From positions 1,054,001 to 1,118,000 of the forward strand of contig NZ_JAVSJA010000001.1 in assembly GCF_032027425.1 (NCBI RefSeq): 64,000 bases of DNA, in the 5' to 3' direction. The stretch is from Microcystis wesenbergii NRERC-220. Lineage in GTDB: Bacteria > Cyanobacteriota > Cyanobacteriia > Cyanobacteriales > Microcystaceae. Made by a program: the position numbers and the translations under genes. Shown in pieces: positions 1 through 8,384 of the stretch (its first letter is position 1; each line of letters starts with the position of its first letter). The notes under the pieces are model-generated. The model did no database searches and had not been told where the DNA came from. It was given only the letters and a program-made list of their open reading frames with translations.

Positions 1-330
1 GAAGGTTTCACCTGGGAAACCCAAGATAGGGAAAGAGATATAGAGAAAGCCCAAGAAGCATGGCAAAAAGCCCTAACTTTTCTCGAAAATCCCCAATATA
101 AATTAATTTTACTCGATGAGATCAATATCGCCCTTAAATTCGGTTATCTGGATATTCAGGAAGTTATCGCTGGTTTAGCCCGAAAACCCGCTAATTGTCA
201 CGTTATTCTCACTGGTAGAGGAGCCTTACCCGAATTAATCGAGATAGCGGATTTAGTCACGGAAATGAAGTTAATTAAACATCCCTTTCGTCAACAGGGA
301 GTAAAAGCGCAACCCGGCATCGAATTTTAA
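1..330 (+). CDS. cobO: Cob(I)yrinic acid a,c-diamide adenosyltransferase, C-terminal part (partial)
   Basis: The reading frame is open from base 1 and ends at TAA 328-330, so about 109 C-terminal residues are visible and the start lies outside the window. The P-loop-type corrinoid adenosyltransferase signatures are all present in order: GFTWETQD, then LLDEINIALKFGYL, then HVILTGRGA followed by IADLVTEM, and the family's terminal KHPF..QG..AQ.GIEF. The enzyme transfers the adenosyl group of ATP to cob(I)yrinate diamide in cobalamin synthesis or salvage, in the cytoplasm. The nucleotide-binding N-terminus (Walker A) is not in view. The gene converges on the aldo/keto reductase, whose stop codon begins directly after this one, with no intergenic base. 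Confidence 0.93.
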   Translation, partial: EGFTWETQDRERDIEKAQEAWQKALTFLENPQYKLILLDEINIALKFGYLDIQEVIAGLARKPANCHVILTGRGALPELIEIADLVTEMKLIKHPFRQQGVKAQPGIEF

Positions 331-1476
331 TTAACTACTGCTTAAGCGTTGTACCGTCTCTCCCGACAATAATCGATGAGTTTCGGCGAGAAGATAGGGA
401 ATTTTATCAGCGTGGGGACTAGCGGCTAAACAGGCAGTTAAATCGAGTTTTTCCACCTCTTTTGCTTGTTGACCGGGGAACCAATGACCCCCATTCCCCA
501 AGAGATTGTATCTGGCCCTGGCAAAGTCGATCATATCGTAGGCGATAGCAAGATTGTGTAACCAGAGGATAGAAGGAATATTAATCTGATTGGGTGTATT
601 TTCCCAGCTAGGTAAACCCACAGACCAAGTTTTTACCCAATTATCGCCTAAACAGTTGATCATCTCCCCTTGCAATCTCTCGATAATTGCCGGTAAAATC
701 TCCTCGGCTCGATCGAGTAAGGGTAAAGTTTTCAGGTGTTCATCAAAATCTGTGGGTTGCGCTGCACCGATACTCAGGGTATGAACGGCCGGATGACTGA
801 GACAGAATAGGTCATTAAAAACCATCGGACTGAGAGGAGAACAGAGAGCCACGAGCTTAGGGGGAGGATTGTAGAGATGGCCGCCCTTATCGGAGGGACT
901 AATGATAAAAACGCCCATATCGTGCTGTTTTGCCGCTTCTATGGCCGGCCAGTTATTCTGAAAAATATAGTACCAGTGCAGATTGAGGTAATCGTAACAA
1001 TTTGTTGCAATAGTCTTGACAATTACATCAGTTGGTGCATGGGTGGAGAAACCGATAAAACGAACTTTTCCTTGTTGCTGTAATTTTTTCGCCTCTTGCC
1101 AACAACCGCCCTCGGCCATAGTGTCATCGAGAATTTCGGCCGTGTTGATGCCATGGATGCCCAACAAATCCACATAATCTAACCGTAAAAATTGCAGGGA
1201 TTGCTCAAATTTACGGCGAAATTCCCGCACATCTTGACTAGGAGAAACTTTCGTCTGCACGATAATCTTATCCCTCGGTAGTTGCGGCAAAATTTTGCCC
1301 AATTGCATCTCGGAAGTGCCGTAACCCCTAGCGGTTTCGATGTGATTAATCCCCACTTCCAGAGATTTATTAATGATTGCCTCTAAATTGCCTTGATTCT
1401 CGTCGGGAATTTGCGACATTGGCAAATCCTGCCACTGAAATTGATAGCGCATTCCCCCACAGGAAAACACCGGCAT
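331..1476 (-). pseudogene. Aldo/keto reductase, 5' end cut off by an IS insertion
   Basis: The main fragment is 381 residues from an internal ATG at 1476. Its first residues (MPVFSCGGMRYQ) normally follow an MxYRRFGRTNLQ start in this cyanobacterial family. That missing start lies at 3345-3358 beyond the IS: joining the two flanks through the 9-bp duplication restores an uninterrupted frame from ATG 3358, giving about 393 residues. AKR catalytic residues are visible: Tyr in ETARGYGTSE, Lys in IIVQTKVSPS, His in DLLGIHGIN. The C-terminal 100 residues resemble the part of this family that usually holds a cysteine cluster for an Fe-S centre, but the cysteines are not there. A shortened protein could still be made from ATG 1476. 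It would lack the first beta-strand residues, and activity is doubtful. Confidence 0.85.
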
Positions 1477-1498
1477 TTGTAGATTAGTGCGACCGAAA

Positions 1499-3335
1499 CA
1501 GCAATTCTCATTTTAAAAAGTAACAAGTGATACAGACAGAAACAAAGCTTTAAGCAAGCTACAAAATGCGCTCCCGCGAGTGCGACTGCATCGCAGAGAA
1601 GTGAGTATATAGAGTATTTATACTCAAAATATTTGAAAGATGGGAGAAATCTAGAACAAAAGTTCTCTACATCAGAAAGAGAACCAAATAAAAATTGATG
1701 ATTGTTGTCTGTTGAGGTAAAATTATTAAGTTGGAAATATTAATTAATCAAACTGTTCTGCGATGACGAAAAAGGCTGTGACTTTAGAAATTCCTGAATT
1801 AATACAATTTTTAGTTCAAGAATTACATGACTTACCCGATGACAGAAAACCAGGAAACAATACCAAATATCAGGTAGAAGATGCAGTTAAGGCGGCTTTT
1901 TCGGTTTTTTTTACTCAGTCACCTTCTTTTTTAGAGCATCAACGTTTGATGAAAATTAGTAAGGGAAAAGATAATGCTTCAAGTTTATTTGGTATCAAAA
2001 AAATACCTTGTGATAATCAAATCAGAAACCTGTTAGATCCTATCCCAGCTGCCACAATATTTGGCTCTTTTCAACAAGTCTATCAATGGTTAAAAAAACA
2101 GGGAGTTATTAAAAATTTTTTCTACTTAGATGAGGAAATTTTAATAGCTTTAGATGGTACGGAATATTTTTCTTCAAAGAAAATTAGTTGTCCCCATTGT
2201 AATTGCCGCAATCATCGTAAGGGAACGACAACTTATTTTCATGGTTGCGTCACGCCAATTGTGGTTTCTCCTGAGCAAAAACAAGTGATTAATTTAGAAC
2301 CAGAATTTATTAAAAAACAAGATGGGCAGCAAAAACAAGATTGTGAAAATGCGGCTGTTAAAAGATGGTTAGATAAGAATCATCAAAAGAAGTATGGTTA
2401 TCCTGTAACCCTGTTAGGAGATGACTTATACTCTCGCCAACCTATCTGTGAGTTAGCTCTAAAACAAGGTTATAATTTTATTTTTGTTTGTCTTGAAACT
2501 TCTCATAAAACCTTATATGAATGGCTAGAATTTTTAGAAAAAAGTGGAGAAGTTAAAACCGTAGAAAAGAAACAATGGGATGGACGAAAGAATCTCATTT
2601 ATCGTTATCGTTATGTTTCTAGAGTTCCTCTGAGAGAGGTCGAGTCAAGTCTCGAAGTTAATTGGTGTGAAGTCACGGTCATTAATGAAAAAACACAGAA
2701 AATTATCTATCAAAATAATTGGATTACCAATCATCAAATTACTGAAAATAATGTTGAAAAAATTGTCAAAGCTGGACGCAGCAGATGGAAAGTTGAGAAT
2801 GAAGGAAATAACGTTCTTAAAAATCACGGTTATAATTTAGAACATAATTTTGGTCATGGTCAAAGTCATTTATGCGAGTTCTTGTTGTCTTTAAATTTAC
2901 TAGCTTTTTTATTTCATACCGTTTTAGATTTAGTTAATCATACTTATCAAAAGATTCGTGAGTTATTAGTTACTCGCACCAGTTTTTTTAATGATATTCG
3001 TACTTTATTAAAATATTTTTGTTTTAAGAATTGGTCAGAGTTTTTCTTGTTTATTCTTACCGAATATGTCCCGCTCAAAAAAATAAATTCTAGTTAAAAA
3101 TGTCAATTTTTCGAGAGAAGGAAAGATTATTTTATTCATTGAAAAAACCACAAATTAGGTCAGAATTTCAGCTAAATTTATGAGTTGAGATAAGTTTTTT
3201 ATGGGCAGATATTTTAAAACTGTCTCTTGAAGCTAATTATGATGATTATCTTGAAAAAAAATGATAATTAGACAGAAGTTCTCTTGTTCACATAGAGAAC
3301 TTTATCTTCTTTTGTTTTCAAAATGAGAATTGCTG
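1499..3335 (+). mobile_element. Complete insertion sequence, DDE type, 1837 bp
   Basis: The termini are inverted repeats: the left end reads CAGCAATTCTCATTTT and the right end reads the complement of the same 16 bases. The element is flanked by a perfect 9-bp direct repeat CGACCGAAA (1490-1498 and 3336-3344). It carries a single transposase gene (1763-3097). The intact ends, intact transposase and perfect target duplication indicate a recent insertion. IS4-superfamily elements commonly give duplications of this size, but the exact IS family is not certain from sequence alone. Confidence 0.92.
1763..3097 (+). CDS. DDE transposase of the IS at 1499-3335
   Basis: The product has 444 residues and is intact. 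The probable acidic triad sits in the IALDGTEYFSS segment (first Asp), in LLGDDLYSRQP (second Asp) and in the RWKVENEGNN segment (Glu), the last being the Arg-x3-Glu signature region of IS4-like transposases. A CPHCNC cluster with a nearby histidine follows the first Asp and could bind metal. The C-terminal YNLEHNFGHG stretch is a further recognisable block. The start ATG 1763 was chosen because it is the first in frame after the terminal repeat. The gene fills most of the element, and its transcription would run away from the disrupted reductase gene. Confidence 0.9.
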   Translation: MTKKAVTLEIPELIQFLVQELHDLPDDRKPGNNTKYQVEDAVKAAFSVFFTQSPSFLEHQRLMKISKGKDNASSLFGIKKIPCDNQIRNLLDPIPAATIFGSFQQVYQWLKKQGVIKNFFYLDEEILIALDGTEYFSSKKISCPHCNCRNHRKGTTTYFHGCVTPIVVSPEQKQVINLEPEFIKKQDGQQKQDCENAAVKRWLDKNHQKKYGYPVTLLGDDLYSRQPICELALKQGYNFIFVCLETSHKTLYEWLEFLEKSGEVKTVEKKQWDGRKNLIYRYRYVSRVPLREVESSLEVNWCEVTVINEKTQKIIYQNNWITNHQITENNVEKIVKAGRSRWKVENEGNNVLKNHGYNLEHNFGHGQSHLCEFLLSLNLLAFLFHTVLDLVNHTYQKIRELLVTRTSFFNDIRTLLKYFCFKNWSEFFLFILTEYVPLKKINSS

Positions 3336-3344
3336 CGACCGAAA
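3336..3344. repeat. 9-bp target-site duplication (partner at 1490-1498)
   Basis: CGACCGAAA occurs directly against both ends of the IS. Collapsing the two copies restores the aldo/keto reductase frame. Confidence 0.9.
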
Positions 3345-3358
3345 CGACGATACTGCAT
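3345..3358 (-). pseudogene. Detached first codons of the aldo/keto reductase
   Basis: On the minus strand ATG 3358 reads M-Q-Y-R-R and continues into FGR within the target duplication (3336-3344). It matches the expected N-terminus of the reductase at 331-1476. The IS at 1499-3335 separates the two pieces. Confidence 0.8.
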
Positions 3359-3362
3359 ATAT

Positions 3363-3451
3363 TCAGTTATCAGTTATCAGTGAACAGTTATCAGTTATCA
3401 GTTATCAGTTATCAGTTATCAGTTATCAGTTATCAGTTATCAGTTATCAGT
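3363..3451. repeat. Heptamer tandem array (TTATCAG)n
   Basis: About a dozen head-to-tail TTATCAG units with one GAACAG variant. The same heptamer recurs inverted at 25958-26013, and related heptamers occur at 10208-10276 and 35266-35306. Such short tandem repeats are a known feature of cyanobacterial intergenic DNA. No function is visible. Confidence 0.9.
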
Positions 3452-3557
3452 TAAGTAGTCGTGCAAAATAAATTTCCTAGTGAAGAAAGGCACTCATGCA
3501 AGAGGCAAGAGGCAAGGGGGGGTTAGATATGTGTAATTAATTTTGCTTAGGTACTTA
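3452..3557. repeat. Small dispersed TIR element (family M3), copy 1
   Basis: About 106 bp. The ends are imperfect inverted repeats (TAAGTAGTCGTGCAAAAT against TAAGTACCTAAGCAAAAT). A second full copy lies inverted at 36908-37012 and an end fragment at 40392-40425. The centre contains direct GCAAGAG heptamers whose number differs between copies. The element has no coding capacity. The rest of the gap to 3758 holds C- and G-rich low-complexity sequence (GGGGTTTT and CCCTATTCCC tracts) and no gene. Confidence 0.75.
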
Positions 3558-3758
3558 TAGTCATTTCAATTAAGATTGAGAATATCAATCCCAGAGTTCA
3601 TAAGGTTTTTGTCGGTCTAGAGTGTATCAGACTTATCTGAAATGACTATATCAGTGGGGAGATGGGGTTTTAGGGTTTTGGGGTTTTGGGGTATTAGTTG
3701 ACACTTCTCTATTTCCCCATTCTCCCATTCCCTATCCCCTGTTCCCTGTTCCCTAAAT

Positions 3759-4523
3759 TTAATCGGGTAAAGTGAGAATTTCGACACCGGTTTCGGTGAC
3801 GGCAATGGTGTGTTCAAATTGGGCCGAAAGTTTACCATCTTTAGTAATAGCAGTCCAACCGTCTTTTAAGAGAATATGTTGCCAAGTACCCTCATTAATC
3901 ATTGGTTCAATGGTGAATACCATGCCAGGGCGAATTGTTTTGCCTTTGCCGCGAATGCCGTAGTGGGGAACCTGCGGACCGGTGTGAAAAACATTACTGA
4001 TACCATGACCGACAAAATCTCTAACCACTGAAAATCCCTGTCCTTCGGCATATTCTTGGATAGCTGCGCCGATATCGCCGATTTTACCCCCCGGCTGCAC
4101 CGCATCTATGCCTCTTTGCAGACATTCTCTGGTCACTTCCACTAACTTTTTGGCCAAGGGGGAGGGAGTACCGACAAAGAAAGTCTGCGAAGTATCGCCG
4201 TGATAACCTTCTAAAATCGGGGTGACATCGATGTTAATAATATCGCCGTCTTTGAGGATTTGATTGGCGCTGGGGATGCCGTGACAGATAACCTCGTTAA
4301 TGCTAGTACAGATGGACTGAGGAAAGCCATGGTATCCTAGAGGCGCACTTTTGGCTCCATGGGCGCGAGTCCAACGTTCTGCCTCGTCATTGATTTCTAG
4401 GGTACTTACCCCCGGTTTAACCATATCTGCCAGATGATCTAACAGTTTAGCCGCTAATCGTCCGGCTCGACGCATTTTTTCAATTTCCCGGGAGGAGAGT
4501 AAGGTGATGGTATCGTTGCCCAT
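3759..4523 (-). CDS. map: Methionine aminopeptidase, type I
   Basis: 254 residues, the normal length for a type I enzyme. It removes the initiator methionine from nascent proteins in the cytoplasm using two metal ions. Visible family motifs are LGYHGFPQSICTSINEVICHG, the metal ligands of INIDVTPILEGYHGDTSQTF (two Asp), the GHGIS..FH histidine region, the FTIEPMIN glutamate, and the final Glu in SAQFEHTIAVT. ATG 4523 gives the standard N-terminus (LLSSREIEKMRRAGRLAA). It is monocistronic, flanked by repeat-filled spacers on both sides. Confidence 0.96.
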   Translation of the reverse strand: MGNDTITLLSSREIEKMRRAGRLAAKLLDHLADMVKPGVSTLEINDEAERWTRAHGAKSAPLGYHGFPQSICTSINEVICHGIPSANQILKDGDIINIDVTPILEGYHGDTSQTFFVGTPSPLAKKLVEVTRECLQRGIDAVQPGGKIGDIGAAIQEYAEGQGFSVVRDFVGHGISNVFHTGPQVPHYGIRGKGKTIRPGMVFTIEPMINEGTWQHILLKDGWTAITKDGKLSAQFEHTIAVTETGVEILTLPD

Positions 4524-4781
4524 GAATTATCCGACTGTTGAGAAAGATTCTTGTTACATTTCTTATCCTAGCAAAATCGGGCAGCGTTATGGTTTAGGGG
4601 GGGGAGACTTTTCAGTTATCAGTAAACAGTAAACAGTAATCAGTGAAAAGACAGCACTGTTACTGCCATTTAATACTGCTTACCATTTTTCTTTATTAGT
4701 GGCAGACATCCTACTCCCCTTGCCCCCCCCACCCCCCCCCGACATCGGGGGGGGTGGGGGGGGCAAGGGGGGGCAATTAAC
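4524..4781. other. Intergenic region with heptamer runs and a very long G/C hairpin
   Basis: No gene is seen. Bases 4611-4650 carry variants of the CAGTTATC and CAGTAAA heptamers, followed by a stretch (AGACAGCACTGTTACTGCC) that recurs near 35090. Bases 4717-4770 form an almost perfect inverted repeat of some 24 bp made of C-runs and G-runs around GACATC. A shorter relative occurs at 34016-34056. Confidence 0.7.
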
Positions 4782-5014
4782 TAGGTTTTGCTGAATAATG
4801 GTAAAACCCTTTTAAAATAAGGCTTTTGACCTGTTAAAATCCGATGTTCATGCTGCGAAAATAGGATTAAGACCTTCAAAAACCTGGCATTATCCTTTGT
4901 ATAGTACATAGACTGGTACAAAAAAAGAGGGCAACAAAGCCTGAAACGACCGGCTACTGACGACCGACGCGGAGACTCCTAACCCCACCAATAAACTTTT
5001 TGCCGCAAACCCTA
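4782..5014. repeat. Small TIR element (family M1), copy A
   Basis: The element is bounded by TA and the inverted termini GGTTTTGC and GCAAACCC. The M1 consensus ends are TA-GGGTTTGC and GCAAACCC-TA, suggesting TA duplication as made by IS630/Tc1-like transposases (inference). It has no coding capacity. It ends about 20 bp before the stop codon of the next gene. Confidence 0.65.
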
Positions 5015-5034
5015 CTTATCAATCCCCTGTTTCC

Positions 5035-6042
5035 CTATTCTAAGCGCAGGATTTCTCCACCTCTAGCTAGAGATAATTCTGCTGCCTGGAGGATTTTGAC
5101 TAATTGGGTCCCTACCGATCCCGAAGATACAGGAGAATCGACACCCGTAGCCACCGACTCTAAAAAATGTTCGCATAATGCTTTTAGGGGTTCACCATCG
5201 GCAATAGGGATAGATTCCGTCTCCTGTCCCCGGGGAATAAAATAGGCTTCCTGACGCTCAAAATGGCCCTTTTGTCGGGTTAAAGGCGATCGAGAGTCTA
5301 ATTCATTAAAAATTAAAGTCCCTTCGCTGCCAACTATCCCTAAACGTCGCTGTTTATCGGGATTCAACCAACAAAGGTGAATAGTCGCTTGAAAACCATC
5401 GCCATAGATCAGGGTTAACCAGACTAAATCGGCTAGATGAGGTTGTAGCCAGAAGGTTCCCCTCGCCTGCACTAATACTGGTGTACTATTTAGCCAATGA
5501 TTAAAAATCGAGATATCGTGAATAGCTAGATCCCACAAAGCGGACACATCCTGACGGACGGGACCTAAGTGGGTGCGAGTGGCATAACCATAAAGAGGTT
5601 TACCGATACCCCCGGATTGCAGGACTTTTTGTCCAGTGATAACGGCGGGATGAAAAAGATAGGTATGATCAACTAATAAAATACGCTGTTTTTGCGCCGC
5701 TAATGCCGTTAATTCGGCACATTCTTGGGGATTGAGGGTTAAGGGTTTTTCGGCGAGGACGTGATAACCTAAATTAAGAGCGTCTTTAATCAGGGGATAA
5801 TGGCTGATGGCGGGAGTAACGACGACTACGGCCGAGATTTCGGGGTGAAGACGAATTGATTCCCAGTCATTGGCTAAAATAACTTTATTAGTATCCAGAT
5901 TAAATTGATCCCGACAGAGACGGAGTTTTTCAGGGGAGGGATCAACGATTGCCACCACTTGTGCTGAGGGATGTTGAGAAAAATGACGGACGAAATGCAC
6001 TCCCCAACGTCCTACCCCTAAGATAGCGATTCCTGTGGACAT
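5035..6042 (-). CDS. Gfo/Idh/MocA-family NAD(P)-dependent oxidoreductase
   Basis: 335 residues. The N-terminal Rossmann fold begins at once with AILGVGRWGVHFVRHF (glycine-rich dinucleotide loop) and ends with the family's HVLAEKPLTL strand, whose Lys-Pro is the conserved catalytic/cofactor element. The C-terminal alpha/beta domain contains DHTYLFHPAV and LWDLAIHDISIF, the latter containing the usual histidine-aspartate pair. Members oxidise or reduce sugars, inositols or related alcohols, and the substrate cannot be told from sequence. ATG 6042 is preceded on the minus strand by an A-rich leader and is the natural start of the fold. The gene is divergent from the HyuA-like gene with an 84-bp gap, so the two promoters share that space. 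Confidence 0.85.
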   Translation of the reverse strand: MSTGIAILGVGRWGVHFVRHFSQHPSAQVVAIVDPSPEKLRLCRDQFNLDTNKVILANDWESIRLHPEISAVVVVTPAISHYPLIKDALNLGYHVLAEKPLTLNPQECAELTALAAQKQRILLVDHTYLFHPAVITGQKVLQSGGIGKPLYGYATRTHLGPVRQDVSALWDLAIHDISIFNHWLNSTPVLVQARGTFWLQPHLADLVWLTLIYGDGFQATIHLCWLNPDKQRRLGIVGSEGTLIFNELDSRSPLTRQKGHFERQEAYFIPRGQETESIPIADGEPLKALCEHFLESVATGVDSPVSSGSVGTQLVKILQAAELSLARGGEILRLE

Positions 6043-6126
6043 TTTGCTTACTCAGATAAATCAATCTAGTTTATCTTAAAAGAATTAGGCACAATTGTTA
6101 ATTGATTCTGAGAACTGGAAGGGATT

Positions 6127-8166
6127 ATGTTAAAATTTTTCATCGATCGAGGGGGAACTTTTACCGATATCGTGGCGATAATCGATCAACCAGAAATTAT
6201 TGAACGACTAGCTAGAGATGCCGCTAGATTTCTGATTGTTCCCCTTGCCGATCAACAGTGGATTGTTCTCTATAAACTGCTCTCGGAGAATCCCGAAAAA
6301 TACCCAGATGCAGTCATTCAAGGGATCAAAGATATTAGCGGTTCCCTAGATAACATCGAAGTGATCAAAATGGGAACAACGGTAGCCACCAATGCGCTGT
6401 TAGAAAGAAAAGGAGAGCGCACGGTTTTGTTAATCACCAAAGGTTTTAAAGATGCCTTGAGAATTGGCTATCAAAATCGCCCCGATATTTTTGCCCGTCA
6501 AATTATTCTTCCTTCTTTATTATACGAACAAGTTATCGAAGTGGCGGAACGCTACGATAGTCAAGGACAAGAATTAATCGCCGTTAATCCCGCCCAAGTT
6601 AAAGCCGATTTAATACCAGTTTATCAAGCGGGTATCCGAAGTTGTGCGATTGTTTTTATGCACGGTTATCGTTATCCTGACCACGAAAAACAAGTGGCAG
6701 CTATTGCCGAAGAAATCGGCTTTACTCATCTAGCCATTTCCCACCAAGTCAGTCCTTTAATGAAACTGGTATCCCGGGGAGATACCACGGTAGTTTCTGC
6801 CTATCTATCGCCAATTTTACGCCGCTATGTTGATAGTATTAGCCAGCAATTACCGAAAACTAGCTTACTATTTATGAAATCCGATGGCGGTTTAGTCACC
6901 GCCGATAAATTTCAGGGTAAAGATAGCATTTTATCCGGTCCTGCGGGGGGAATAGTTGGGGCAGTACAAACCAGTTTAAGGGCGGGATTTAGCAAAATTA
7001 TCAGTTTTGATATGGGAGGAACTAGCACCGATGTTTCTCATTTTCAAGGGGAATACGAGCGCCAAACAGATAACGAAATTGCCGGCGTAAGAATGCGAGC
7101 GCCGATGTTAAGTATTCACACCGTGGCCGCTGGTGGGGGTTCGATTTTAGTCTATGATGGTTATCGTTTTCGGGTCGGACCGGAAAGTGCCGGAGCTAAT
7201 CCGGGACCGGCCTGTTATCGACGGGGTGGACCCTTAACAATTACCGATGCTAATGTTTTGTTAGGAAAAATTCAAGCTGCCTATTTTCCCGCTATTTTTG
7301 GAGAAGAGGGAAATTTACACCTAGATAGAGAGATTGTGCTGACAAAGTTTCAAGAATTGGCGGCAACAATGGGGGGTAATAATAGTCCTGAAATGTTGGC
7401 TGCGGGGTTTATTCAAATTGCCGTGGAAAATATGGCTAATGCAATTAAAAAAATCTCTCTACAAAAGGGTTATGATCTCAGTGATTATACTCTTTGTACC
7501 TTTGGCGGTGCCGGGGGTCAAGTGGCCTGTTTAATTGCCGATACTCTGGGAATGAAAAGTATTTTTCTCCATCCCTACGCCGGGGTTTTAAGTGCCTACG
7601 GCATGGGTTTGGCCGATTTGAGGGTAATTAAAGAAAAAGCGATCGAACAGCCGTTAAATGCCGATTTAATCGCGCAGTTACTCACGGAAATGAACGAATT
7701 AGAAGTCTTAGCGGGTCGGGAATTAGAGGGTTATAATCGGGTGCGGCAGCAAGTCAGTTTAAAATATCAGGGCAGTGATGCCACTTTAGCGGTTAATTTT
7801 AGCGATCAAATGCGTCAGGATTTTGAACGGGAACATCAAAGACGTTATGGCTTTAAACAAGAACAAAAAGCTTTAATTGTTGAGTCGATTGCCGTGGAAT
7901 TGATCCAGACTATGGACAGTCCCCAAGAAGCAATTTTAACCCGCACCCGTCCGATGGGAGAATTACCTCATATCCTCGATCGAGTAGCGGTTTTTATGGC
8001 TAATCAATGGCGGGAAACGCCAATTTATCAGCGTTCAGATCTGCAACCTTTTGATTGTCTGGCAGGACCCGCAATTATTATCGAAAAAATTAGCACGATT
8101 GTGATTGAACCGGGTTGGATGGCAAAATTAACGGAGAAAAATCATTTAATTCTCTCCAAAGATTAA
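6127..8166 (+). CDS. hyuA: Hydantoinase/5-oxoprolinase family, HyuA half
   Basis: 679 residues, matching only the N-terminal (HyuA-type, ATP-binding) half of cyanobacterial 5-oxoprolinases, which are normally single proteins of about 1200 residues. Seen: FIDRGGTFTDIVAI at the N-terminus (phosphate-binding loop), KMGTTVATNALLERKGER, SGPAGGIVGA, the second loop FDMGGTSTDVS, and a GGAGGQVACLIAD block near the C-terminus. The family hydrolyses 5-oxoproline or hydantoins with ATP and needs the HyuB partner domain. No HyuB sequence follows: the gene stops at TAA 8164-8166 and small element M1 copy B starts 1 bp later. A GGAAGGGA ribosome site precedes ATG 6127. Function without HyuB is uncertain unless hyuB lies elsewhere. 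Confidence 0.85.
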   Translation: MLKFFIDRGGTFTDIVAIIDQPEIIERLARDAARFLIVPLADQQWIVLYKLLSENPEKYPDAVIQGIKDISGSLDNIEVIKMGTTVATNALLERKGERTVLLITKGFKDALRIGYQNRPDIFARQIILPSLLYEQVIEVAERYDSQGQELIAVNPAQVKADLIPVYQAGIRSCAIVFMHGYRYPDHEKQVAAIAEEIGFTHLAISHQVSPLMKLVSRGDTTVVSAYLSPILRRYVDSISQQLPKTSLLFMKSDGGLVTADKFQGKDSILSGPAGGIVGAVQTSLRAGFSKIISFDMGGTSTDVSHFQGEYERQTDNEIAGVRMRAPMLSIHTVAAGGGSILVYDGYRFRVGPESAGANPGPACYRRGGPLTITDANVLLGKIQAAYFPAIFGEEGNLHLDREIVLTKFQELAATMGGNNSPEMLAAGFIQIAVENMANAIKKISLQKGYDLSDYTLCTFGGAGGQVACLIADTLGMKSIFLHPYAGVLSAYGMGLADLRVIKEKAIEQPLNADLIAQLLTEMNELEVLAGRELEGYNRVRQQVSLKYQGSDATLAVNFSDQMRQDFEREHQRRYGFKQEQKALIVESIAVELIQTMDSPQEAILTRTRPMGELPHILDRVAVFMANQWRETPIYQRSDLQPFDCLAGPAIIIEKISTIVIEPGWMAKLTEKNHLILSKD

Positions 8167-8167
8167 C

Positions 8168-8364
8168 TAGGGTTTGCGGCAAAAAGTTTTTCGTGGGGGT
8201 AGGGTGTGGGGTGTGGGGTGTGGGGTGTGGGGTTTTACCAGTTTTGAGGTGGCCAATTACCTAATTTTCAGGGAAAAAGTGCCTAAATTTCCCCCACTTT
8301 TTGATTTCAAAAAAGCCTAAAGATATTATCCAACAAGGTTTTTAGCTTTATTCAGTAAACCCTA
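8168..8364. repeat. Small TIR element (family M1), copy B
   Basis: 197 bp with ends TA-GGGTTTGC and TAAACCC-TA. The interior matches copy C (21835-22171) in inverted orientation: shared blocks include the GGGAAAAAGTGCC segment, the CCAACAAGGTTTTTAG segment and the ATTACCTAATTTTC segment. In copy C the last block is interrupted by another element, so this copy shows the empty site. It also contains a GGTGTGGGGTGTGG low-complexity run. Confidence 0.8.
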
Positions 8365-8384
8365 CATAGAAATATCTACAGCAG

